From RYN-428 sp035695715 (GTDB lineage Bacteria > Planctomycetota > Phycisphaerae > Tepidisphaerales > Tepidisphaeraceae), in NCBI GenBank assembly GCA_035695715.1, contig DASRRM010000321.1, forward strand, positions 1 to 45,765: a stretch of DNA of 45,765 bases. The letters are read 5' to 3'. Below the pieces are notes generated by a model that saw nothing but the letters and a program-made list of their open reading frames with translations, was not told the DNA's origin and did not search any database. Made by a program: the position numbers and the translations under genes. This document shows, one piece after another, positions 15,525 through 24,202 of this stretch (positions are counted from its first letter, which is position 1; every line of letters begins with the position of its first letter).

Positions 15525-15875
15525 TCACGACGGCCGTCCAGAACCGGAACGGCGGCCGGAAGCCTTTACCGTGCGGACGGCGAATCGAGATTCAATTGGG
15601 ATGCGCAACTGCTCTGCTTCGATCGCTTCGTTCAGCGATGCGATAATCTCGCGAGCCTTGGGACTCAATTGCCCGCGCTTCTGGGTTGCTTTCGCGGGCG
15701 CGTCGGGGGCCTCCAGAGTGCGCACGATGAAGCGCGATTCCAGCGGAATGCCCGCTTCGGCCGTCTCGACCAGTTCTTTCAACGACGCGATAATCTCGCG
15801 GCCTTTCGCTTCCGCCGCAGGATTTGTTTTTCTCTGCTGACGATGCTTGTTTAACTTACGTTTCGGTGATTTCAT
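15525..15875 (-). CDS. Duplicated antitoxin-N-terminus-like protein lacking HTH
   Basis: The 116-residue protein consists of a basic N-terminus (MKSPKRKLNKHRQQRK) and two tandem copies of one motif. Copy 1 is REIIASLKELVETAEAGIPL...ESRFIVRTLEA (26-56); copy 2 is REIIASLNEAIEAEQLRIPI...ESRFAVRTVKA (75-105). The motif resembles the segment that precedes the HTH in HigA/MqsA-like antitoxin regulators ('EII..L.E..E....G.PLE.RF.VRT'). Here the HTH is missing and the segment is doubled. The internal duplication and its preserved frame argue that it is a real or recently real gene. Function unknown; it could be a degenerated antitoxin. Confidence 0.6.
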   Translation of the reverse strand: MKSPKRKLNKHRQQRKTNPAAEAKGREIIASLKELVETAEAGIPLESRFIVRTLEAPDAPAKATQKRGQLSPKAREIIASLNEAIEAEQLRIPIESRFAVRTVKASGRRSGSGRPS

Positions 15876-15958
15876 TGTCTTGCCTGATGGAAATGCTCCG
15901 GAAGCGACTGCGATTTCACATTGTGTTATTAATCACCCGACTGTGCAATAATAGGGCG

Positions 15959-17083
15959 ATGCGATTCTTACTCGCGGTTTTTCTTCTCCTCGTTACTCTG
16001 TCGTCACCAATGGTATCGGCAATGACGCCGGCGCGGCGTCTTTGGCTGCCCATTCTGCTCAACACGAATCAATTCCTGGCGCACGATTCCCGGGACGTCG
16101 TCATTCTGTATGACTTGAATGGAAAGGCCATTCGAAAATTCGTGCCGCGATCAGGGCATGTTGACACCATCGCGGTAACACCGGATGAAAAATATCTGTT
16201 GATTGAAGCTGACGACGGCAGCCTGCAACTCTGCGAAATCCAGTCCGGCGTCACGAAGTGGTTCCTGGCTCCGAATAAGACCGGGTTGGATTATGGGCAT
16301 GGCGCCTCGTTCTCGGCTGACGGCCAATCATTCATTATATGTGCCAACGCACAGGCGTTAGTGATGAAAACCGCAACGGGCAGGCGGGTCGTCAGTGTTC
16401 ACTTCGACGATAGCGAGAAGCATGAAATCGCGTCAGCGGCGCTTAGCCCGGACGGCTCTAAGGGCGTGTTTGTCGCCTGGTTATGGGGCCAACCGGAAGG
16501 GCAGGTTTATACGTTCGATACTTCGACGGGGACGGCGCACGCTACCGGGATCGCAGGAAGTCCTGGAGTTCAATACTCGTCCGATGGAAAATACGTTGCG
16601 CTAAGTGCGAGCAATTCCAGATCACAACTGCGGGTTATCCATGCCACCGGCGCGATTTGGTCATACGTGGATATCGGGCATTTCGGCTCAATCAGTGGTA
16701 TTCGCCCGACGCGGGATGGAAAGTTTCTGATTACGGCCGACGACAAGAGTGGGGTGACGGAGGGAGAAATCTGTGTCCCCGACACCGCAACGATGAAAGA
16801 AATCTGGAGATCATCACTCTCGTTGAAAGGACTTTTTCTGACCGACTTCGATGCCGAAAGCATGATTGGCGTCTCGACGGATGCGGATTTCTCCACGACT
16901 GTTATCAATCTCAGGACCGGCACAAGCAAGCTGGTCGTCGACAATAGCAAGAATTATCCCACGCGCCAGCCAGATTTGCCTAAGGTTGCGTCGCACGGTT
17001 GCGGAGCGATTGGACCGGCTGAAATAACCGGCATGGCATTGTTGCTAAGCGCATTGGCATTAATTTCTTGCCGTCGGGTCTGA
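15959..17083 (+). CDS. Exported WD40/YVTN-like beta-propeller protein with C-terminal anchor
   Basis: The start at 15959 (MRFLLAVFLLLVTLSSPMVSAM) gives a proper signal peptide; the frame is open further upstream but that part overlaps the antitoxin-like gene. Propeller-like repeats follow: DTIAVTPDEKYLLIEADDGSLQLCEIQSG, SFSADGQSFIICANAQALVM, ALSPDGSKGVFVAW, VQYSSDGKYVALSAS and PTRDGKFLITADD ('D-G-K' turns between blades). The C-terminus has a hydrophobic helix and basic end (ITGMALLLSALALISCRRV), which resembles a sorting tail of the PEP-CTERM/MYXO-CTERM kind without the PEP motif. Ligand unknown. AATAAT lies only 6 bases before the ATG, with TTGTGT further up, hinting at a leaderless transcript. 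Confidence 0.72.
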   Translation: MRFLLAVFLLLVTLSSPMVSAMTPARRLWLPILLNTNQFLAHDSRDVVILYDLNGKAIRKFVPRSGHVDTIAVTPDEKYLLIEADDGSLQLCEIQSGVTKWFLAPNKTGLDYGHGASFSADGQSFIICANAQALVMKTATGRRVVSVHFDDSEKHEIASAALSPDGSKGVFVAWLWGQPEGQVYTFDTSTGTAHATGIAGSPGVQYSSDGKYVALSASNSRSQLRVIHATGAIWSYVDIGHFGSISGIRPTRDGKFLITADDKSGVTEGEICVPDTATMKEIWRSSLSLKGLFLTDFDAESMIGVSTDADFSTTVINLRTGTSKLVVDNSKNYPTRQPDLPKVASHGCGAIGPAEITGMALLLSALALISCRRV

Positions 17084-17149
17084 CGTAAATGAGTCGAATT
17101 GTAATTGCATGGCATCTTCCGCTGATGCCACATTCCTCCGCCTCACGCC

Positions 17150-18427
17150 ATGCCCGAAAAAATCATCCGCGATCCTGTCCACGATGTCATCGCCTTTCGC
17201 ACCGAGCGAAAGGCGGATGCACTATTATTTCGGCTGATCAATTCGCCGGAGTTCCAGCGGCTGCGGCGCATTCGCCAGCTTGGCATGGCGAGCCTGGCGT
17301 ACCCGTCGGCGGAGCATTCGCGCTACAGCCATTGTCTGGGCGTCATGGCGACGGCGCGAAAAATGCTCTCGCAAATCTCGCGCGATGTGAAGATCGATGA
17401 GGAGGAGGAACTGGCGTGTCTGGCGGCTTCGCTGTTGCATGATCTGGGGCATGGGCCGTTCAGTCATGTGTTTGAGCGCGTGGGGGGGATCGAGCATGAA
17501 AAGCTGACCCGGCGGATGATCGAAGACCCGGCTGGGGAGGTGAATCGGGTTCTTGCCGAATGTGACCCCGCGCTTCCGGGAATTGTTGTCGATTTATTGC
17601 GGGAAATTGGGAAACGACCCTTTTTCTGCGATATCCTTGCCAGCCAGCTCGATGCCGATCGGCTCGATTATCTCCTGCGCGATAATCTCATGACCGGCAG
17701 CCGCTATGGGGATTACGACCTGGAATGGCTCCTGCATTCACTGACGGTGGACGATGCCTCGGGCCGGCTGGCGGTGACATGGAAGGGCGTGAGCGCGGTC
17801 GAGGCGTATCTGCAATCGCGCTATCACATGTATCGCAACGTTTATTTTCACAAGGTGGTCCGCTCGGCCGAGGGAATGGTGAAGCTGGCGCTGCAGCGCG
17901 CCCGGCGGCTGATGGTGCAGGACCGCCTGCCCTGGCCGCCACGCGAGCATCCCGTGCGAAAAGCCCTCACCGGGCAACGGCTTTCCATCGAGGAATATAC
18001 CGACCTCGATGATGTGTCGGTGATGCACTGCTTTAAGGTCTGGGGCTCGGCCGACGATGTGCCGCTGGCGGCGCTGTGCCGGGGATTGCTCAATCGGCGG
18101 CTGTTTAAGACGCTGGATGTGAGTCATCTGGCCGAGTCGGATGCCAACGCGGTGTTTTTGCGGGCGCAGAATGCGGTGATGGCCGCCGGGGGAGATGGGG
18201 TTTACGATTTGTTTTTCGACGAGCCGCACGATGCGCCGTACGAGGCATTTCAGGTTGATGAGCCGTGTGCGAAAAGCGGGGAAATCCTGGTTCGCGACCC
18301 GGCGGGGAAGCTGACGCCTTTTGCAAAATTATCGGCGCTGCCCAAGGCGATGAGCCGGCAGTTGATGTTTCGGCGGATTCATGTGGCGGGGCAGTGGAAG
18401 GATGTGGCGGCGCGGGCGATGGGGTGA
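17150..18427 (+). CDS. HD-domain phosphohydrolase (SAMHD1/dGTPase-like)
   Basis: The 425-residue protein begins MPEKIIRDPVHDVIAF, typical of the COG1078 family of HD hydrolases. The metal-binding HD motif is complete: H in AEHSRYSHCLGVM (about 54-66), HD in SLLHDLGHGPFSH (about 96-108), and a later D in SQLDADRLDYLLRDN (about 165-179). The archetypes hydrolyse dNTPs to nucleoside and triphosphate, and some members protect against phage or regulate nucleotide pools. The exact substrate cannot be told from sequence. No signal peptide or membrane segment is seen. It is probably a single gene; downstream lies a small zinc-ribbon peptide. Confidence 0.9.
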   Translation: MPEKIIRDPVHDVIAFRTERKADALLFRLINSPEFQRLRRIRQLGMASLAYPSAEHSRYSHCLGVMATARKMLSQISRDVKIDEEEELACLAASLLHDLGHGPFSHVFERVGGIEHEKLTRRMIEDPAGEVNRVLAECDPALPGIVVDLLREIGKRPFFCDILASQLDADRLDYLLRDNLMTGSRYGDYDLEWLLHSLTVDDASGRLAVTWKGVSAVEAYLQSRYHMYRNVYFHKVVRSAEGMVKLALQRARRLMVQDRLPWPPREHPVRKALTGQRLSIEEYTDLDDVSVMHCFKVWGSADDVPLAALCRGLLNRRLFKTLDVSHLAESDANAVFLRAQNAVMAAGGDGVYDLFFDEPHDAPYEAFQVDEPCAKSGEILVRDPAGKLTPFAKLSALPKAMSRQLMFRRIHVAGQWKDVAARAMG

Positions 18428-18529
18428 GTACCGCGAGCTGAATCGCCCGGAGCTTGTCCGATCGAAATTGGGACAGTTGTGGAGAAGTCGAAGCCCGGGA
18501 AGAAGCTTTGGGAGTAAGAAAGTAAGAAC

Positions 18530-18760
18530 ATGATTTGGTTTCGCTGCCCAAGCTGCCGAAAAGCCATCAAAGTCCGCGAGGAATTTGCCGGCGGTTCCGG
18601 CTTGTGCCCGCATTGCAATGGCCCTCTGGTCGTTCCCGAAAAAACAGAAGCTGACCTTGATACTCGCAAGGTGGTGATGGGCTGCCTGTGGCCCTTAGGA
18701 TTGCTTGCTATTGCCACCGCGATAAAGGCGATTATTTGGTTCGCCCGTCACCGCAAGTAA
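18530..18760 (+). CDS. Small zinc-ribbon, single-membrane-segment protein
   Basis: The 76-residue protein has an N-terminal zinc ribbon (IWFRCPSCRKAIKV, then SGLCPHCNGPLVVP; cysteines 6, 9, 27, 30). One C-terminal hydrophobic helix (GCLWPLGLLAIATAIKAIIW) is followed by a basic tail. The form is common in planctomycetes as zinc-ribbon-anchored membrane peptides of unknown role. GTAAGAACATG gives a poor ribosome binding site, but GGGAGTAAGAAAG lies just upstream. The 160 bases after it (18761-18920) contain nothing I recognise. Confidence 0.65.
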   Translation: MIWFRCPSCRKAIKVREEFAGGSGLCPHCNGPLVVPEKTEADLDTRKVVMGCLWPLGLLAIATAIKAIIWFARHRK

Positions 18761-18920
18761 CAGGACGGGATCGTGCGGCACGGGGGTCAGAGTATCTCGC
18801 GTCCGCGGGGGCGATCGCGAAATATTTCGCGATGCGGGCTCGGGCCTTTCGCCTTGGAAAGAAGACCGGCCAACGTGTATTTTCGTCGTCGTTTGGGACG
18901 CTTGCTCGCTTTTGGTTTTT

Positions 18921-19502
18921 TCATCGTTTCACCGCATCATCAAACCGTATATCCTTCACCTTCTGCCCGCGTTCCTGCAAATAACCCGTCAGCAGCGCAA
19001 TATATCCGTACTTGATCATCGTTCGATCCGCCAGGTTCAATTTCTCGCGCAGGCTCAGGACGCTGGCATCGTCCGGACCTTCGATTTCCACGTAGGTGCC
19101 GAGGTAAGGCAGCTCGTCCAGCTCGACCTTGCAATGGTCCAGCAGCCAGCTCTCGCGGCGCTTCTCGAAGGAAATCACCTTCTTGAAACCCAGGCAGTCG
19201 AAAAGCTTGATCGCCTCGGCTGAGCCTTCGACGGCCATCTCCACTTCCTCGCGGCTTTTGAGCGGGCCGGGCTCGCGCGGGCCTTTGAAGGTGATGAGGT
19301 GATCCTCCTCGCCGGTCTCGGAATTGCGGTTCACGCGAATCCGCAGGCCTTTGTCGGCGGCCAGCAGCGAGCGGTCTTCGGTGTCGAAAAATGTGTTGAT
19401 CTCGTGGAACGAGCCATGCCGGGTCGCCCCGCATTCCTGCAGGCGGGCGCGGACGGCAATCAGGTTTTCGAGCGACATTTTTGCTTCGATTTCAACGGGC
19501 AT
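18921..19502 (-). CDS. CYTH-domain protein (class IV adenylate cyclase/triphosphatase-like)
   Basis: The start at 19502 gives MPVEIEAKMSLENLIAVRAR, with the diagnostic ExExK motif (EIEAK, residues 4-8) at the N-terminus. The 193-residue protein keeps other tunnel residues: FFDTEDRSLLAADKGLRIRVNR, LITFKGP, KSREEVE, RRESWLLDHCKVELDELPYLGTYVEIEG. CYTH enzymes bind organic or inorganic triphosphates, as CyaB adenylate cyclase, thiamine triphosphatase or tripolyphosphatase; which one cannot be decided. It lies downstream of leuS on the same strand, 147 bases after it, separated by an inverted repeat. An in-frame start at 19631 would translate that repeat and is rejected. Confidence 0.88.
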   Translation of the reverse strand: MPVEIEAKMSLENLIAVRARLQECGATRHGSFHEINTFFDTEDRSLLAADKGLRIRVNRNSETGEEDHLITFKGPREPGPLKSREEVEMAVEGSAEAIKLFDCLGFKKVISFEKRRESWLLDHCKVELDELPYLGTYVEIEGPDDASVLSLREKLNLADRTMIKYGYIALLTGYLQERGQKVKDIRFDDAVKR

Positions 19503-19510
19503 GGCATCAG

Positions 19511-19606
19511 AGAAGCCAGAAGACAGGAGCCGGAAGACAGAATGAGCAGAGCAAGAAAAGGGAAAAGCGTTTTTCATCCTTTTCTGGCTTCTGGCTCCTG
19601 GCTTCT
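19511..19606. repeat. Imperfect inverted repeat between leuS and CYTH gene
   Basis: AGAAGCCAGAAGACAGGAGCC (19511-19531) is inverted approximately in CTTCTGGCTCCTGGCTTCT (about 19588-19606). Similar 'GAAGCCAGGAGCC' text is a familiar intergenic repeat in several phyla. It may help terminate or process the leuS transcript. Confidence 0.45.
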
Positions 19607-19649
19607 TACTTCCGATCCTCGCGCTTCCCACTCCTTTCAGTCAACAAAC

Positions 19650-22600
19650 TTATCCAACCACAAAATTAATCAACTTCTTCGGCACATACAGCCGCTTCTT
19701 CATCGACTTGCCTTCCAGCCATGGCTTTATTTTTTCCGTTCCCTCGGCCAGGGCCAGTACCGTCGCCTCGTCGGCATCCGTGGGCACCGTGATCTTGTCG
19801 CGCAGCTTGCCGTTGACCTGCACGGGGATTTCCATGGTCGATTCGACCAGCTTGGCCGGGTCGAAAATGGGCCAGGGGCGGCGCGCCAGCGACTTGTTAT
19901 GGCCCAGTGCCGACCAAAGCTCCTCGGCCAGATGCGGGGCAAATGGCGCCAGCATCAGCAGGAAATTCTCCGCCAATTCCCGCGGCAGGGGGGTGACGCC
20001 GACCATTGAATTATTCAAGTTGATCAGCTCGGCGATGGCGGTGTTGAAGCGCAGGCCTTCGATGTCCTCGCCAACCTTTTTGATGGCGCGGTGCATCTGG
20101 CGATCGAGCGCTTCGGGAATGGGTGCATCTGCGACAATCACTTTGGTGGGGTTGATGTCATCTTCCGAGTCGCCGCAGAAATTCCGCCAGACTTTGTTGA
20201 GGAAGCGCGACATCCCGACGATATCGCGCGTGTTCCACGGCTTTTGCGCTTCCAGGGGTCCCATGTACATTTCATAGAGGCGAAAAGTGTCGGCCCCGTA
20301 GCCGGTGATGTTTTTCTCCGGATTGCCGACAACGATGGTGTCCGGATTGACCACATTTCCCCGGCTCTTGCTCATCTTGAAGCTGCGCGCATCCACGCGG
20401 ATGGCCTGGTTGGCGCGCAGGCGATACCCTTCGCCGGCTTTTTCCACCTGCTCTTCGGTTCGGCGCTGGCCGACGACCTTTTGCTTTGTGCGCTTGTCGA
20501 TGCCGATCATCTGCACGCCGGCCTCGGTGGCCTCTTCGGCGATATCGCGAACATCGCTGACGCTGACCAATTCTCCCGCCTCGTTGGCAAAGGCGAGATA
20601 CTCCGTTTCGCCCAAAATCATCCCCTGATTCACCAGCCGGGCAAAAGGCTCGGGCGTCGACACCACGCCCAGGTCGAACAACACCTTGTGCCAGAATCGC
20701 GCATAAAGCAGATGCAGCACGGCATGCTCCACGCCGCCCACATACAGATCCACCGGCATCCAGTATTTTTCCTTTGCCGGATCGACCAGTGCCTTGTCGT
20801 TATGCGGATCGATATAGCGCAGGTAATACCAGCACGACCCGGCCCATTGCGGCATGGTGTTGGTTTCGCGCGTCATCGCCGGGGAATAACGAATCCAGTC
20901 CTTTGCCTTGCTCAAAGGCGGCTCGGGCGTTCCGGTCGGCTTGAAATCGCTCAGCTCCGGCAGAGTGATCGGTAATTCCGATTCCGGCAGCGCATAAGGC
21001 CGGCCGCGCGGATCGAGCACAATCGGAAACGGCTCGCCCCAATAGCGCTGCCGGCTAAAGAGCCAGTCGCGCAGCTTGTAGGTGATCGAGCGGTTTCCCG
21101 TTCCTTGTTGTTCCAGTTCCGCGGTGATTTTTTCCTTGGCCGCTTCGGTGCTCAGGCCCTCGACCAGAGGCGAATTCACCGCCATTCCCACGCCCGTGAA
21201 TGCCACGCCCCATTTCCCGGCATCGGCGACGTATTCCTGGCGCAGCTTTTTCATTCCCTCCTCGCCCATGTCGAAGATGCGCTGCGGCACCGACATGGCC
21301 GCGGCGCGATGCGCCTCGGTGATCTTTTTCTTCGTGTTCGCATCCACCTGATCGAACGACAGCGTGCGGCCATCCTGCGTGCGAATGGTCACCGCCGGGG
21401 GCTCATCCGCCTTGGCCTTGCTCAGCGCGACGATCCGCGCCCTGAGCCATTCATCATCCGGCATGACCACCGCCGTGATGGGCAGATTGAATTTCTTCGC
21501 GAATTCAAAATCGCGCTCGTCATGAGCGGGCACCGCCATGATCGCGCCGGTTCCATAGCCCATGAGCACATAGTCGGCGATGAAGATGGGGATGCGATGC
21601 TGGTTGAGGGGATGAACCGCGTGCGCGCCGGTGAAGACGCCGGTCTTCTCCTTGTTTTCCATCCGATCGCGATCGCTGCGGGCGGCGACGTGCGCGCGAT
21701 AGGCGTCAACCGCCGGCTTCTGGTCGGCGGTGGTGATGCGATCGACCAGCGAATGCTCCGGCGCTAAAACGACATAGGTTGCGCCGTAAAGCGTATCGGG
21801 GCGCGTTGTGAATACGGTGAATCCCAAATCGGATGCGGATGCGTCGGCGGTTGGTTCTCCTTCACTGCCCGCCGCCCGGGTCGGCTCGCCGCTGATCAGG
21901 TTTGCCGCGGCACCCGGCGGGGCAATATCGAAATCGATCTTCGCCCCGACGCTGCGGCCGATCCAGTTTCGCTGCATTTCCTTCAGCGATTCCGGCCAGT
22001 TGAGCAAATCCAAATCTTTTTCCAGCCGGTCGGCGTATGCCGTGATGCGCAGCAGCCATTGCCTCATGGGCCGGCGTTCAATGGGATGGCCCTTGTCGCT
22101 CTTGCCGTCGATGACCTCTTCATTCGACAGCACGGTGCCCAATCCCGCGCACCAATTCACCGGCACTTCATCGATGTACGCCAGCCGCTGGGCGTCGATG
22201 ACGGCATTTTGCTCGCCGGGCGACAGTTCGCGCCACAGGCGTTCCACGCGCACGCGCCCGGCGATTTCCTCCATGCCTTCAGCGCCGGGATTCAGCCGAA
22301 TCGAATCATCGGGGGCAACGACCAGGTTCTCGGCAAACAATTCGTTGCGCAGATGGTCGATCGGCATCGCCTTGTTTTGAATCGGGTCGAAATAGCTGTT
22401 GAACAGTTTCAGGAAAATCCACTGCGTCCATTTGTAATAATGCGGATCGGTGGTATTCACCTCCCGGTCCCAGTCGTAGCTCAGGCCGAGCATTTGAATC
22501 TGGCGGCGGAAGGTGTTGATGTTGGCTTCGGTCGTCACCCGCGGATGAATGTTTTCTTTGACGGCAAACTGCTCGGCCGGCAACCCAAACGCATCCCACC

Positions 22601-22838
22601 CCATCGGGTGCAAAACGTTGTATCCCTTGGCGCGCAGATAGCGGGAAACGATGTCCGTGGCGGTATAGCCTTCGGGATGGCCGACGTGAAGCCCCGCGCC
22701 GCTGGGGTAGGGAAACATGTCCAGAATGTAAGCCTTAGGCATTCCAACGGCGTCGGCGGGTTCGTGGGCGGCGAAGGTCTTGTTCGCCAGCCAGTGGTCC
22801 TGCCACTTCTTCTCAATGCGCGTGAAGTTGTAGGGCAT
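19650..22838 (-). CDS. leuS: Leucyl-tRNA synthetase
   Basis: This class I enzyme charges tRNA-Leu. The start MPYNFTRIEKKWQDHWLANK at 22838 matches bacterial LeuRS; upstream in-frame codons to 22928 would add 30 unrelated residues. It shows the HIGH-type motif HVGH (51-54 in PYPSGAGLHVGHPEGYTATD) and KMSKS (821-825). The editing domain has TRPDTLYGATYVVLAPEHSL and the 'GYGTGAIMAVPAHDERDFEFA' region. At 1062 residues it is about 200 longer than the E. coli enzyme. Extra length includes a charged insert after the AVPAHDERD motif (DEWLRARIVALSKAKADE...) and another before KMSKS (ANEAGELVSVSDVRDIAEEA). The predicted promoter places the transcript start at the ATG, so the mRNA is probably leaderless. 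Confidence 0.97.
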   Translation of the reverse strand: MPYNFTRIEKKWQDHWLANKTFAAHEPADAVGMPKAYILDMFPYPSGAGLHVGHPEGYTATDIVSRYLRAKGYNVLHPMGWDAFGLPAEQFAVKENIHPRVTTEANINTFRRQIQMLGLSYDWDREVNTTDPHYYKWTQWIFLKLFNSYFDPIQNKAMPIDHLRNELFAENLVVAPDDSIRLNPGAEGMEEIAGRVRVERLWRELSPGEQNAVIDAQRLAYIDEVPVNWCAGLGTVLSNEEVIDGKSDKGHPIERRPMRQWLLRITAYADRLEKDLDLLNWPESLKEMQRNWIGRSVGAKIDFDIAPPGAAANLISGEPTRAAGSEGEPTADASASDLGFTVFTTRPDTLYGATYVVLAPEHSLVDRITTADQKPAVDAYRAHVAARSDRDRMENKEKTGVFTGAHAVHPLNQHRIPIFIADYVLMGYGTGAIMAVPAHDERDFEFAKKFNLPITAVVMPDDEWLRARIVALSKAKADEPPAVTIRTQDGRTLSFDQVDANTKKKITEAHRAAAMSVPQRIFDMGEEGMKKLRQEYVADAGKWGVAFTGVGMAVNSPLVEGLSTEAAKEKITAELEQQGTGNRSITYKLRDWLFSRQRYWGEPFPIVLDPRGRPYALPESELPITLPELSDFKPTGTPEPPLSKAKDWIRYSPAMTRETNTMPQWAGSCWYYLRYIDPHNDKALVDPAKEKYWMPVDLYVGGVEHAVLHLLYARFWHKVLFDLGVVSTPEPFARLVNQGMILGETEYLAFANEAGELVSVSDVRDIAEEATEAGVQMIGIDKRTKQKVVGQRRTEEQVEKAGEGYRLRANQAIRVDARSFKMSKSRGNVVNPDTIVVGNPEKNITGYGADTFRLYEMYMGPLEAQKPWNTRDIVGMSRFLNKVWRNFCGDSEDDINPTKVIVADAPIPEALDRQMHRAIKKVGEDIEGLRFNTAIAELINLNNSMVGVTPLPRELAENFLLMLAPFAPHLAEELWSALGHNKSLARRPWPIFDPAKLVESTMEIPVQVNGKLRDKITVPTDADEATVLALAEGTEKIKPWLEGKSMKKRLYVPKKLINFVVG

Positions 22839-22844
22839 GACGGG

Positions 22845-22873
22845 AATATAGGGGAAGAAAGGGCGGTTGTCAG
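22845..22873 (-). promoter_or_regulatory. Predicted promoter of leuS, leaderless type
   Basis: On the minus strand: CTGACA (22873-22868), 17-base spacer, TATATT (22850-22845), then only CCCGTC before the ATG at 22838. Spacing is optimal and the boxes are near consensus, so transcription should begin at the start codon. Confidence 0.7.
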
Positions 22874-22995
22874 TCTTGTGAAGGCTATGACATGATCTGT
22901 GCGGGCAAAGAATCAGAATAATGTGCAATCCGCCGGAATTTTCCCTCCCCCGGCGCGAGCAATCGTGGTACCTTCAGCTTGTCGAGGGTCAACCG

Positions 22996-24057
22996 ATGAA
23001 TGCATCCGTAAAGATCACCAAAATCACAGTATTTGTGCGCACGGGTTTTCTAGCGCTGGCAATCGGCGCATTCCTTAGTGGACGGGCGGCGGCGGTTGTT
23101 TCCATTGACAATACGTCGACCACCACCACCGACCCCGCCGTTAGCTACGATTCCACTTTCCTCAATTGGAACGATGTCGGCACGATCAGCACCGGCACCA
23201 GCGTGTCGGGCGGCGGGGTCTATTTGCGCAATGGATGGGTGCTGGCGCCGCAGCATATCGGCACACCTGCCGGCTTTTATTTCAACGGCATCGATTACCC
23301 CGTTGATACGAGCGTCTCGGCCATTCCCATCGTCAACAATCCCGGGCCCGGCCAAACCGCCGCCGATTTGATTCTTTACAAGGTGAACACCGCAAGTCTG
23401 CCGGCATTGGCGACGGTCAATCTGACCTCCGCAACGCCGGCCGTTGGAACCAACGTATTGATGATGGGCTTTGGCTATAGTCGCCAGGCTGCCGAGTCGT
23501 ATTTCGATACGAGCGGAAACGCCACCTCAACGCCGCCAGCGGGCAGCTATCGCGAAGGATATGTGTGGGCGTCGGCGTCGAATTTCAAGCGGTGGGGGAC
23601 CAACATCATCAGCAACAACACCACGACGGTGAACGATGGCACCGGGACATTTCCCTCCCTGATCACCACCTTCACCGACCCCAATACAGCCGTCAGCAGC
23701 CATGCCAACGACCCCGGTGGGGCGGCCACGACCTACGAAGCCGCGGCCAGCCCCGGCGATTCGGGGGGCGGGGTGTTCGTCAAGTCCGGCTCGAGCTGGC
23801 TTCTGGCCGGACTGATTCACGCGATCGATCCCTATCCGTCTTCAACCAACGACACCGCCTCGGCTTTTTACAATGCCAACGCGCCGTTCTCTGACAGCCT
23901 TACCAGCGAGAATTACTCGGCCCGCACCTACATTTCCGACCTGTCGCAATACGCCAGCCAGATCAATGCCGACACGGTGCCTGAGCCATCATCGGTGATG
24001 CTGCTGGCGTTGCCCGCGGCGTTTGGGCTTCTTTCGCGACGGAAGAGTCGACGGTAG
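22996..24057 (+). CDS. PEP-CTERM protein with trypsin-like protease fold
   Basis: The 353-residue protein starts at 22996 (MNASVKITKITVFV), with GAGGGTC upstream, and has a signal peptide ending near AAAVVS. A trypsin-like core follows: the His motif appears as GWVLAPQHIG, the Asp region as AADLILYKV, and the nucleophile as SPGDSGGGVFV (Ser in GDSGG). The C-terminus is a canonical PEP-CTERM sorting signal (VPEPSSVMLLALPAAFGLLSRRKSRR spans about the last 26 residues). Thus it is likely exported, cleaved and displayed on the cell surface by an exosortase, which is not in this window. It may be an active protease or a secreted adhesin-like derivative. It is divergent from leuS across a 157-bp shared promoter region. 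Confidence 0.85.
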   Translation: MNASVKITKITVFVRTGFLALAIGAFLSGRAAAVVSIDNTSTTTTDPAVSYDSTFLNWNDVGTISTGTSVSGGGVYLRNGWVLAPQHIGTPAGFYFNGIDYPVDTSVSAIPIVNNPGPGQTAADLILYKVNTASLPALATVNLTSATPAVGTNVLMMGFGYSRQAAESYFDTSGNATSTPPAGSYREGYVWASASNFKRWGTNIISNNTTTVNDGTGTFPSLITTFTDPNTAVSSHANDPGGAATTYEAAASPGDSGGGVFVKSGSSWLLAGLIHAIDPYPSSTNDTASAFYNANAPFSDSLTSENYSARTYISDLSQYASQINADTVPEPSSVMLLALPAAFGLLSRRKSRR

Positions 24058-24115
24058 GCGGTAGGCAGAGCGGTCGGGGCGTCGTCATTCTGAGTCCTGA
24101 TGCGGCATGAAACTC

Positions 24116-24202
24116 ACGTTGGGCGGGCACTGCCCGCCGAGCACGGTGTTGGCGGGCAGTGCCCGCCCTACGTTTTCAGAGCAGGTACTCCGAAGAATGA
24201 CT
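24116..24202. repeat. Hairpin repeat family B pair plus family A half-site
   Basis: ACGTTGGGCGGGCACTGCCC (24116 on) is inverted at about 24154-24173 as GGGCAGTGCCCGCCCTACGT. Each arm is itself a hairpin (GGGCGGGCACTGCCCGCC). A family A half-site GGTACTCCGAAG follows at 24184-24195. The rest of the 493-bp gap to the PilZ gene (24203-24550) shows no gene or clear signal. Confidence 0.65.

Noticed and set aside
22839..22928. A short Ile/Leu-rich frame (HIILIL) upstream of leuS that could suggest a second attenuator
   Set aside because: It is continuous with leuS, lies upstream of the strong promoter that begins at the ATG, and no terminator hairpin follows.
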